Of a stretch of DNA of 64,000 bases, positions 24,004-31,789 are shown piece after piece. The position numbers and the translations under genes were made by a program. This stretch comes from an uncultured beta proteobacterium (GTDB taxonomy: Bacteria; Pseudomonadota; Gammaproteobacteria; Burkholderiales; Rhodocyclaceae): contig CAINHS010000015.1 in the NCBI GenBank assembly GCA_903848955.1, positions 1 to 64,000 on the forward strand. The letters are read 5' to 3'. Below the pieces are notes generated by a model that was not told the origin of the DNA, made no database searches, and saw only the letters and a program-made list of their open reading frames with translations. Within the stretch, counting starts at the first letter, position 1, and every line of letters begins with the position of its first letter.

Positions 24004-26771
24004 GGCTGTTCTCCCGTCGGCTGGCTTGCGCCATTATCGCCCGCCTGCCGGGGTAGTGTGAACACAAAACAGGCGCCGGCACCGGGGGTGCTTTCGACCC
24101 ATAGCCGGCCGTTGAAATATTCGATGATCTGGCGGCTGATCGGCAAACCGAGGCCGGTGCCCTGCGGCTTGTCGATGAGAACGTCGGTATTGCCCGTGCC
24201 CTGGCGGAACTTTTCGAAAATCACCTCCTGATCCCCGGCCTCGATGCCGGGTCCGTTGTCGGTGACGCTGACGCGCACCTCACCCGCCGCAGCGCCGACG
24301 TCGACTTTCACCCGGCCGCTGGCCACCGGCACGAACTTCAGTGCGTTCGACAACAAATTGACCATGACCTGCATCAACCGGTCACGGTCGGCGAGCACAT
24401 TGAGCCCGGCCTCGCAGCCGTCAAGTTGCAGCGAGACGCGCTTGTCGACGAAAAGCGGGGCCAGCGAATCCGCCGCTTCGCGGATGACTTCGGCCACATC
24501 GACGGCCGCCACGGTCCACTCGGCACGACCGGATTCAAGCTTGGCCAGATCGAGAATCTGGTTGATCAGACGCGACAGGCGCACGGTCTCGCTGACGATG
24601 ATGCCGAGAAAGCGCGAGCGCTGCGCCAGATCGATCCGCGGATCCTCGTGCAGCATTTCGGAGAAAGCGCGAATCGAGGTCAGCGGGGTGCGCAGTTCGT
24701 GGGTGACGGTGGAAATGAAATCGTCCTTCATGCGATCCAGTTCCTGCAAGCGGGCATTGGCCTGGCGCAGTTCCGCCGTGGCGCGGGTCAGTTCCCTCGA
24801 CTTCTGCTCCAGTTCCCGCGTGTAGGCCCGCACCTGCGAGGCTTCGTCGAGAATGTTCATCACCTCGTCGATGCCCAGCGGTTCCTCGGTCACCACCGAC
24901 GCTACCATGGCACGCGCCGACGCCGAGCCGATGGCGCCCGCCAGCAGGGTTTCGGCAAAGCCCACCAGGCGCGTATCGGCAGGAAGTTCATGGAGCGAGC
25001 GCAACCCCCGCTGCCGGGCATGGCGGGAGAAAGCTTCCTGGGCGCGTTCGAGACCCAGAAATCGTCCCGCCAACGGCAGCAGGTCACCGATGCCGGCACT
25101 GCCGCGCCAGCCGGGAATGCCGGCGGCCTCGGCGCCGCCGACAAACAGGGTAGCCTGCCGCGCCTCACGCAGGTTCGGCACGCGCATCAAGGAAACGCCG
25201 ATGTAGGCGCCCATATTGACCAGCAGGCTCCACACCAGACAATGCGTGATCTCGTCAAGCCCCGCAAGGCCGAACAAGACCTGCGGACGCAGCAGTTCGA
25301 TGCCGAACAGGCCGTGTGCGATGAAGCCGTCCGGCAGCCAACCCGATTTGGCGAAAGACGGCAACAGCAGGGTATAGGTCCACAGCACAAAGCCCGCAGC
25401 CAATCCGGCCAGCGCACCGTCGCGGGTACCCCCCTTCCAGAACAGGCCGCCGATCACCACCGGGGCGAACTGCGCCACCGCAGCAAAAGAGATGAGCCCG
25501 ATCGACACCAGCGCGTAGGCTTCGCCGGCCACGCGAAAATACAGATAGCCGAGGCAGAGGATGACGGCAATGGCCCAGCGCCGGATCTCCAGCAGCAGGC
25601 CCGACAGATCCGCGCGCGCTGCCAGCCCCAGCACCGGCAGACGCAACAGCAGCGGCATCACCAGATCGTTGCAGACCATGGTGGACAGCGCGATGGTTTC
25701 GACGATGACCATGCCGGTCGCCGCCGACAGGCCGCCGATATACACGAAGAGCGCCAGCGCTTCCTGCTGGTGGGCCATCGGCAAGGTCAGGACAAAGGTG
25801 TCGGCGTCGACGCCGCCGCCACCCGGAAAATGCAGCAGGCCGGCCAGCGCCACGGGCAACACGAACAGGTTGATCAGGAACAGGTAGAGCGGGAACATCC
25901 ACACCGCGCGGCGCAGATGGCTTTCATCGACGTTTTCGACCACCGCGATCTGGAACTGGCGCGGCAGCAGCAGCGAGGCGAACATGGAAAGAAAGATCAG
26001 CGTGCCCCAGGTGCCGTAGGCCGCCGGAGAGTCGGCGCTGGCGAGACGGTGTGCAACTTCCGGTGCAAGCGCCGCCTGCGCGAAAATGTCGCCGACGCCG
26101 TCATGCATGCCCCAGACGACGAAGACCCCCACCGCCAGAAAGGCCACGAGTTTGACCACGGACTCGACCGCAATGGCCGCCACCATGCCTTCGTGGCGTT
26201 CGGTGGCATCCAGATGGCGGGTGCCGAAGAGGATGGTGAAGGCCGCCAGAATCATCGCCACATACAGCGCGCTGTCCTGCAACAACGGCACGGCGCCGGC
26301 CTTGGCCGGCATTATGATATCCGGGTAACTGGCGAGAATGGCGAAACTGTTGGAGACCGCCTTGAGTTGCAGGGCGATGTAGGGAATCACGCCGACCACC
26401 GCGATCACCGTCACCAGGCCGCCGAGCAACTGGCTCTTGCCGTAGCGCGAGGCGACGAAGTCGGCGATCGAGGTGATGCGGTTGGTTTTGGCGACGCGGA
26501 TCATCTTGTGCAGGATGAAACCGGCCAGCGCAAACAGCAGGGTCGGGCCGAGGTAGATGGGCAGAAAGCCGATGCCGCTGGCCGCTGCGCGACCGACGCT
26601 GCCGTAGAAGGTCCAGGTGGTGCAATAGACGCCCAGCGAGAGCGCATACACCGCCGGATTGGCGATCAGCGAGCGCCCGCTGTCGGCACGCCGGTCGGCA
26701 TACCAGGCGATCGCAAACAGGATGCCCAGATACAGAAACGAAGCGAGAACGATCACCCAGCCTTGCAGCAT
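24000..26771 (-). CDS. Sodium/solute symporter-histidine kinase fusion (CrbS-like)
   Basis: A 923-residue protein. The N-terminal half is a sodium:solute symporter family membrane domain of about 13 helices (beginning GWVIVLASFLYLGILFAIA, with GIGFLPIYLGPTLLF and TNRITSIADFVASRYG). After a linker comes a complete histidine kinase: H-box FISTVTHELRTPLTSI, N-box MVNLLSNALKFV, G1 DNGPGIE and G2 GTGLGLPISRQI. This is the architecture of CrbS, which in vibrios and pseudomonads controls acetyl-CoA synthetase in response to acetate. acsA lies 8 kb away in this window. The ATG follows the stop of the small membrane protein by one base. Confidence 0.93.
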   Translation of the reverse strand: MLQGWVIVLASFLYLGILFAIAWYADRRADSGRSLIANPAVYALSLGVYCTTWTFYGSVGRAAASGIGFLPIYLGPTLLFALAGFILHKMIRVAKTNRITSIADFVASRYGKSQLLGGLVTVIAVVGVIPYIALQLKAVSNSFAILASYPDIIMPAKAGAVPLLQDSALYVAMILAAFTILFGTRHLDATERHEGMVAAIAVESVVKLVAFLAVGVFVVWGMHDGVGDIFAQAALAPEVAHRLASADSPAAYGTWGTLIFLSMFASLLLPRQFQIAVVENVDESHLRRAVWMFPLYLFLINLFVLPVALAGLLHFPGGGGVDADTFVLTLPMAHQQEALALFVYIGGLSAATGMVIVETIALSTMVCNDLVMPLLLRLPVLGLAARADLSGLLLEIRRWAIAVILCLGYLYFRVAGEAYALVSIGLISFAAVAQFAPVVIGGLFWKGGTRDGALAGLAAGFVLWTYTLLLPSFAKSGWLPDGFIAHGLFGIELLRPQVLFGLAGLDEITHCLVWSLLVNMGAYIGVSLMRVPNLREARQATLFVGGAEAAGIPGWRGSAGIGDLLPLAGRFLGLERAQEAFSRHARQRGLRSLHELPADTRLVGFAETLLAGAIGSASARAMVASVVTEEPLGIDEVMNILDEASQVRAYTRELEQKSRELTRATAELRQANARLQELDRMKDDFISTVTHELRTPLTSIRAFSEMLHEDPRIDLAQRSRFLGIIVSETVRLSRLINQILDLAKLESGRAEWTVAAVDVAEVIREAADSLAPLFVDKRVSLQLDGCEAGLNVLADRDRLMQVMVNLLSNALKFVPVASGRVKVDVGAAAGEVRVSVTDNGPGIEAGDQEVIFEKFRQGTGNTDVLIDKPQGTGLGLPISRQIIEYFNGRLWVESTPGAGACFVFTLPRQAGDNGASQPTGEQP

Positions 26772-26772
26772 C

Positions 26773-26973
26773 TCAGTCGGCCCGGCTTTCGACCACCCAG
26801 GCCATCAGCGCAATCAGCGCCAGCCACGATCCCGTCAGCCAGGCATACAGCGGCGGCAGCCCGAAAAAGCTGCCGCCGCGGTTGAACACCGAAAGCAATG
26901 GATAGTTGAACAGGAAGCAGCCGAGCAGGAACAGAAAGGCGAGACGCTGCGCCGTGAGTCGCGAACGAATCAT
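26773..26973 (-). CDS. Small two-helix membrane protein preceding the symporter-kinase
   Basis: A 66-residue protein with two predicted membrane helices (LAFLFLLGCFLFNYPLL and WLALIALMAWVV) joined by a Gly-rich loop. The ATG at 26973 has a strong GGAGGTG ribosome-binding site; the longer frame to 27093 runs through upstream non-coding DNA. It ends one base before the symporter-kinase start. Small membrane partners (YjcH/DUF485, DUF4212, DUF3311 types) often precede sodium/solute symporters. This one fits that position but I cannot assign it to a named family. It is likely the first gene of the operon running down to 16283. Confidence 0.8.
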   Translation of the reverse strand: MIRSRLTAQRLAFLFLLGCFLFNYPLLSVFNRGGSFFGLPPLYAWLTGSWLALIALMAWVVESRAD

Positions 26974-27643
26974 ATATTCACCTCCAATAGGTGCCTGAGT
27001 CAGCACCAATCCTAACCCGCACGGTTCCAGCCGGAACAGATACCGCAAAAAGAAAATGCCGCCACGAGCATGTGACTGACATGCTCCCCGCATGCTGCAG
27101 CGCGGCAGTTGCTTGCCGGGGTTTGTCCCGGCAGCGAAGATAAGCTTGTCTCAAAGGCGCGGCTTGCCGGCGTGGCGTCATCGGCAAGCATGACTCATTG
27201 CAGCGGGAACCGTCACTGGTGATGCCGTGCGCATGAGACTCGAGCGACCGGTATCAGGCTACTAGCCGACCCCGGTGAGCCGCTGGATGCTGCAACCAGA
27301 GCCGGTCGGATGCCCGACCCGCGTCGCCATCACCTCGAACCTGAACAGGCGTACTATGGCGACAGAGCCTAACTAACTTTAGACATATGGGCTAAGGGGT
27401 TCTCATGGCAACCGGAAAAACAGAAAAAGAATACGGCCCACGGCCCACGGCTCGCGCCACGCCGATGGCGAGGTCAAGCCGATTTGCCAGCCCCCCCCCC
27501 CCCGCAGCAATGATTCGATGCTGGTGCAGGGCTGTCCTCAGTCCGTCATCGCTGGGCCGGTGGCGCTCGTCACCTAGTCTGTCGCCTAGCACTGCCGGGT
27601 TCATGTCGGCCACGATTGCGATAACCGGCTGGCAGGTAAGGCC
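26974..27643. other. 670-bp intergenic region between divergent sensor operons
   Basis: No convincing gene. It must hold the promoter of the leftward acetate-sensing operon and that of the rightward hybrid kinase. Two inverted repeats are visible: 27114-27120 with 27127-27133 (TGCCGGG/CCCGGCA), and 27162-27169 with 27182-27189 (GCTTGCCG/CGGCAAGC). A run of 13 C occupies 27491-27503. An 80-codon frame at 27405-27647 has an AGGGG before its ATG and ends in an ATGA overlap with the kinase, but its composition (Arg/Ser/Pro/Ala) is not protein-like and it spans the C-run, so I treat it as non-coding or decayed. Confidence 0.5.
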
Positions 27644-30229
27644 ATGACTTCAGATGACGAAAAGAAACCCGGCGCCTTGTCGCTGCGGCAGCGGGCGGAA
27701 GCCGTCACCCGGCACATTCTGAGCGAAGAGTCGAGAGACGATAGGTTCCTATCACCCGAAGAATCCAAAAAAGTCCTGCAAGAACTTCGGGTGCATCAGA
27801 TCGAGCTGGAAATGCAGAACGAGACCCTGCGCCAAGGACAGGTCGCCCTCGAGGAATCGCGCGACCGCTATCTCGATCTCTACGACTTCGCCCCGCTCGG
27901 CTATCTCGAGCTCAGTGCAGACGGCATGATCGAGGAGATCAACCTCACCGCCGTGGCTCTGCTCGGCGGCGAGCGCCAGAAGCTGCTGCGGCGAAGCTTC
28001 ACTTCTCTGGTGCTTACCGAAGACCAGCCGCGCTGGATGACGCTTTTCCTGGAAGTGAAGCAAGGGGGCGGCAAAGGCAAGGTGGACGTGGCTGTGCAGC
28101 GCGGCAACGGCACGGTGTTTCAGGCGCAGTTGGAATGCGTAATGCAGAAACCTGGCGCTGGCGGCGCGTCGATACGCATCGCCCTGACTGACATAACCGA
28201 GCGCAAGCAAGCCGAAAAGCTGCTGGCCTCAAGCGAAGCTGAATTGCGCAGGGCGAATGAAAATATACGATTCGCCGAGCGGGCCGCCAGGGCTGGAGCC
28301 TATAGCTGGAGTTTCAAGACCGGAGAAACAAAATGGTCCGACGAGTTCTTCCGTTTGTTCGGACTGAACCCTGCCAACGACAAAGCGAGCTACGAGACTT
28401 GGCAAGCGGCCTTGCATCCCGACGATCTACAAAAAGCAGAAATGCAGATAGCAGACGCAATCTGTGATCGTACGCCGTTCGTCCAAGAGTATCGAGTGGT
28501 TCTTCCCGGAGGGGACACACGCTGGATTTCCGGTCGTGGTGATCTGGAGTGCGATGACGCAGGTCAGCCGCATAGCCTGATCGGCTTTTGCATAGACATC
28601 ACCGCGCGCAAGAAAGTAGAAGCAGAACTGGCACAGCAGCGGAAGCACTTGGATGAACTTGTTGGGGAACTGGCCTTTCAAAACGAAGAGAAAGGCAAGC
28701 GCGCCGATGAACTGGCGATCGCCAATACGGAACTGGCCTTTCAAAACAAAGAAAAGGGCAAGCGCGCCGACGAACTGACCGTTGCCAAGGAAGCAGCCGA
28801 TGCCGCCAACATCGCCAAGAGCCGCTTCCTGGCGGCGATGAGCCATGAAATTCGTACACCGATGAACGGCATCCTGGGCATGGCGCAAGTGCTGCAGATG
28901 CCCGCCGTCAGCGAGGCCGAGCGGTTGGATTACGCGCGCACCATCCTCGGTTCCGGGCAGACCCTGCTGACACTCTTGAACGACATTCTGGACCTGTCGA
29001 AGATCGAGGCGGGCAAGGTCGAGCTCGAAGTCATTGCCCTGGAACCGGAACAAGTCATCGGCGAAGCCCAGGCGCTGTTCGCTCAGACCGCCCGCGGCAA
29101 GGGCTTGCGCATCGAAACCGATTGGAGCGGGGCGCCCAGGAATTATCTGGGCGACCCGCACCGCGTGCGGCAGATGCTTTCCAACCTGGTGGGCAACGCC
29201 GTCAAATTCACCGCAGAGGGACAGATCCGCATCGAAGCCCGCGAAGTCGGCGGCGACGGGCAGACGACGCTGCTCGAATTCAGTGTCAGCGACAGCGGCA
29301 TCGGCATCGCCCAAGACGATCAGGCGCAGCTGTTCCAGCCCTTCTCACAGGCCGACAGCAGCATCACACGCAACTACGGCGGCAGCGGCCTCGGCCTGTC
29401 CCTGGTCGCCACTCTGGCGCAGTTGATGGGAGGCGAGGCCGGCGTCGACAGCGAGGTCGGGCGCGGCTCGCGTTTCTGGTTCCGCATCCGCGCCGGACGG
29501 GTTGCGGCGGAGCGCCCGGCACCTCCAGCCTCTGACGCCGGCGCGGGTTCCGGCAGACCGGCACAACTCGCCGGACGGGTGCTGGTGGTCGAGGACGAGC
29601 CCGGCAACCAGAAGGTGATCGGGATTCTGCTGCACAAGCTCGGCCTCGACACGGTGGTGGCGGCGGACGGGCAGCAGGCGCTCGACGCCCTTGACCGGGG
29701 CGAAGCGGCCGACCTGATCCTGATGGACGTGCAGATGCCGCACCTGGACGGCTACCGCGCCACCGCAGCGATACGGCGCAGGGAAGAAGAGACCGGTGCG
29801 CCGCGCCGGCCGATCGTCGCCCTCACCGCCGAGGCCTTCGCCGAAGACCGGCGGCGCTGTCTGGCGGCGGGCATGGACGGCGTCCTGACCAAACCGGTCA
29901 TGTTCGAGATACTCAAGGCGGAGCTTGCCAAGTGGCTGCCGGCGGCGGAAGCGAGCGGCATAGATGCCGTCGCAATGCCGGCCGTGGCGGACCAGCCCCT
30001 GGACGTGGCGCGCGTCGCGGCGCTGGTGGAGGAGTTGCTGCCCCTGCTGGCGCAACACATGTTCGCCGCCATCGGCCGCTTCCGCGCCTTGCAGGACGCC
30101 GTTGCCGGCACGGTCATGGCCGCGGAAGTAAACGAGGCCGGGAAGCTGCTCGAAGGCTTGCACTTCGACCTGGCCCTGGAGCGCCTGCGCCACCTGGCGA
30201 CAACCCATCACCTGGACACCACCACATGA
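27644..30229 (+). CDS. PAS-PAS hybrid histidine kinase with receiver
   Basis: An 861-residue soluble hybrid kinase with no membrane segment seen. Order: an N-terminal helix, a PAS domain (YDFAPLGYLELSADGMIEEIN), a second PAS with PAC (WSFKTGETKWSDEFFRLFG to IGFCIDITARKK), a coiled coil with a duplicated 21-residue unit, a kinase core (FLAAMSHEIRTPMNGILGMA, LSNLVGNAVKFTAEG, DSGIGI, GGSGLGLSL), then a receiver (VLVVEDEPGN, LILMDVQMP, LTKPV) and a C-terminal helical tail. The tail (TMFAAIGRF-type helices; here HMFAAIGRFRALQDAV) might be a degenerate Hpt-like region but has no clear His motif. The stop overlaps the next gene as ATGA. The signal is unknown. Confidence 0.92.
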   Translation: MTSDDEKKPGALSLRQRAEAVTRHILSEESRDDRFLSPEESKKVLQELRVHQIELEMQNETLRQGQVALEESRDRYLDLYDFAPLGYLELSADGMIEEINLTAVALLGGERQKLLRRSFTSLVLTEDQPRWMTLFLEVKQGGGKGKVDVAVQRGNGTVFQAQLECVMQKPGAGGASIRIALTDITERKQAEKLLASSEAELRRANENIRFAERAARAGAYSWSFKTGETKWSDEFFRLFGLNPANDKASYETWQAALHPDDLQKAEMQIADAICDRTPFVQEYRVVLPGGDTRWISGRGDLECDDAGQPHSLIGFCIDITARKKVEAELAQQRKHLDELVGELAFQNEEKGKRADELAIANTELAFQNKEKGKRADELTVAKEAADAANIAKSRFLAAMSHEIRTPMNGILGMAQVLQMPAVSEAERLDYARTILGSGQTLLTLLNDILDLSKIEAGKVELEVIALEPEQVIGEAQALFAQTARGKGLRIETDWSGAPRNYLGDPHRVRQMLSNLVGNAVKFTAEGQIRIEAREVGGDGQTTLLEFSVSDSGIGIAQDDQAQLFQPFSQADSSITRNYGGSGLGLSLVATLAQLMGGEAGVDSEVGRGSRFWFRIRAGRVAAERPAPPASDAGAGSGRPAQLAGRVLVVEDEPGNQKVIGILLHKLGLDTVVAADGQQALDALDRGEAADLILMDVQMPHLDGYRATAAIRRREEETGAPRRPIVALTAEAFAEDRRRCLAAGMDGVLTKPVMFEILKAELAKWLPAAEASGIDAVAMPAVADQPLDVARVAALVEELLPLLAQHMFAAIGRFRALQDAVAGTVMAAEVNEAGKLLEGLHFDLALERLRHLATTHHLDTTT
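28667..28792 (+). repeat. 63-bp direct duplication in a kinase coiled coil
   Basis: Two adjacent 63-bp units (28667-28729 and 28730-28792) encode 21-residue segments starting ELAFQN and containing KGKRADEL. They lie in the signalling helix between the PAS and kinase domains. The copies differ at several positions, so the duplication is not recent. Exact heptad bookkeeping (21 = 3 x 7) keeps the coiled-coil register. Confidence 0.85.
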
Positions 30230-31419
30230 CAGATGCGAAACCAAGAATCCTCGCCATCGACGACCATCCGGCCAACCTGTACACGCTCGGGGCGGCGCTG
30301 GGAGACGACTTCGCTCTGCAAATCGTGACCTCGGGCGCGGCGGGACTGGCGTTGGCGTTGGAGATAGCGCCGGACCTGATCCTGCTCGACGTGATGATGC
30401 CGGAGATGGACGGCTACGAGACCTGCCGGCGCTTGAAGGCCGAGCCGCGGCTATGTTCGATTCCGGTGGTTTTCATCACGGCGCTGGGCGACACGGCGGC
30501 CGAGAGCGCCGGCCTGGCGCTGGGCGCCGCCGACTACATGACCAAGCCGATCAACGTCGACATCGCCCGCCAGCGAATCCGCAACCTGCTGGAGCGTGAA
30601 GCCTTGCGCAAGGAAGTCGAGGCCCAGCGCGACATCCTGCAGGAACTCGTCTCGGCCTGTGCGCTGGGGCTCTCCATCGCCAAGGAGTCTGCAAGCAACG
30701 CCCATCACAGCAAGACGGTCTTCCTGCGCAATATCAGCCACGAACTGCGCACGCCGATGAGCGGCATCATGGGCATGACCGAACTGGCCCTGCTGCGCGC
30801 CACCGATCCGAAGCAGGCGGATCATCTCGGAAAACTCAAGCGGGCATCCACGCAACTGCTGGCGCTGATCACCAGTCTGATCGACATCTCGGCGCTGGAA
30901 GCCAATCAGCTCAGCCTGGAGCACGGGCAGTTCAGGCTGGCCGCCGTGCTCGACAAGCTGAACGGCCTGTTCGCCCCGCAGGCCGCCGGCAAGGGTCTCG
31001 GCTGGAGCATCGAAACCGCCCCCGCGCTGGCGCAGTTGCAGGTGCTGGGTGACGCCCCGCGCCTCCAGCAAATACTGCTGAACCTGATCGACAACGCGAT
31101 CAAATTCACCGCCCGGGGAAGTGTCAGCGTCGCCGCCACCGTGGCCGAGGAGAGTGCAGGCGATGTGCTGCTGCGCTTCGACGTGCGGGATACCGGCATC
31201 GGCATCGAGCCGGCGGACCAGCGGCGGATTTTCAACCTGTTTGAACAGGGCGACGGCTCGACCACCCGCGCCTACGGCGGCACCGGCCTCGGCCTGACGC
31301 TGTGCTCACAGCTGATCGGGCTGATGGGTGGTGAGATCAGCGTCGACAGCAAGCCCGGTGCGGGTTCGCTGCTCTGGTTCACGGTGCGGCTGCGCAAGCC
31401 GGATGACAACTCGCCATGA
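30226..31419 (+). CDS. Receiver-first histidine kinase
   Basis: A 397-residue soluble protein with the receiver at the N-terminus (ILAIDDHPAN, LILLDVMMPEMDGYE, YMTKPI) and a complete kinase core behind it: [45 protein letters not shown] and GGTGLGLTLCSQL. The start is the ATG inside the ATGA overlap with the upstream hybrid kinase; the frame open further upstream lies inside that gene. The receiver could take phosphate from the upstream kinase and control this kinase, giving a relay of two proteins. The kinase core is clearly related to that of the third kinase (both have RATDPKQ after the H-box). Confidence 0.92.
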   Translation: MTDAKPRILAIDDHPANLYTLGAALGDDFALQIVTSGAAGLALALEIAPDLILLDVMMPEMDGYETCRRLKAEPRLCSIPVVFITALGDTAAESAGLALGAADYMTKPINVDIARQRIRNLLEREALRKEVEAQRDILQELVSACALGLSIAKESASNAHHSKTVFLRNISHELRTPMSGIMGMTELALLRATDPKQADHLGKLKRASTQLLALITSLIDISALEANQLSLEHGQFRLAAVLDKLNGLFAPQAAGKGLGWSIETAPALAQLQVLGDAPRLQQILLNLIDNAIKFTARGSVSVAATVAEESAGDVLLRFDVRDTGIGIEPADQRRIFNLFEQGDGSTTRAYGGTGLGLTLCSQLIGLMGGEISVDSKPGAGSLLWFTVRLRKPDDNSP

Positions 31420-31789
31420 CGGCTGCAAAGCCAAGTATCCCTTGCTGGCAGAGTACCGGCTGGATGACCGCAATGCGCCCTGCAACGGCCCATGGCAATG
31501 ACAATGTCAGGAGACCAGAACAGTCTATCGTGACCATTCGACTTTACCGGGAGCCGACGCTCAGATCGAATGTCGGCAATCGGGCGCGATGTACTTCGGC
31601 ATTGCAGCGGCAACGGTCGTTGGCGATGACGTAGGAATGGGATTTGAAGGGCCGGTGTCAGTGGTGGACCAGCCGTCGCGACGCCGCCGGAAGATTACCC
31701 AGAGCGAAAAGACCGGAGTAGCATGATGCTAACGCGTCGTGTCCAGCATTACTGCTAGACAAACCACACTTCCAACGGAAGATGCCCAG
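31420..31789. other. 370-bp spacer between hybrid kinase genes
   Basis: No gene supported. Composition is less GC-rich than the flanking genes and the frames are broken, which suggests decayed DNA. It includes one copy of a degenerate repeat (31498-31550), whose partner lies after the next kinase gene. The promoter of the third kinase is presumably here, but no clear -35/-10 pair was found. Confidence 0.5.
31498..31550 (+). repeat. Degenerate intergenic repeat, copy 1
   Basis: A 53-bp stretch starting ATGACAATGTCAG aligns with 34947-35000. Shared blocks are ATGACAATGTCAG, CAGTCT, CCATTCGA and CCGG at matching spacing. It sits in the spacer before the Cache-type kinase gene. Confidence 0.6.

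Noticed and set aside
27405-27647. An 80-codon frame ending in an ATGA overlap with the hybrid kinase
   Set aside because: Despite an AGGGG before the ATG, the translation is low-complexity Arg/Ser/Pro and crosses a C13 run; no similarity recognised. Kept only as a note in the intergenic entry.
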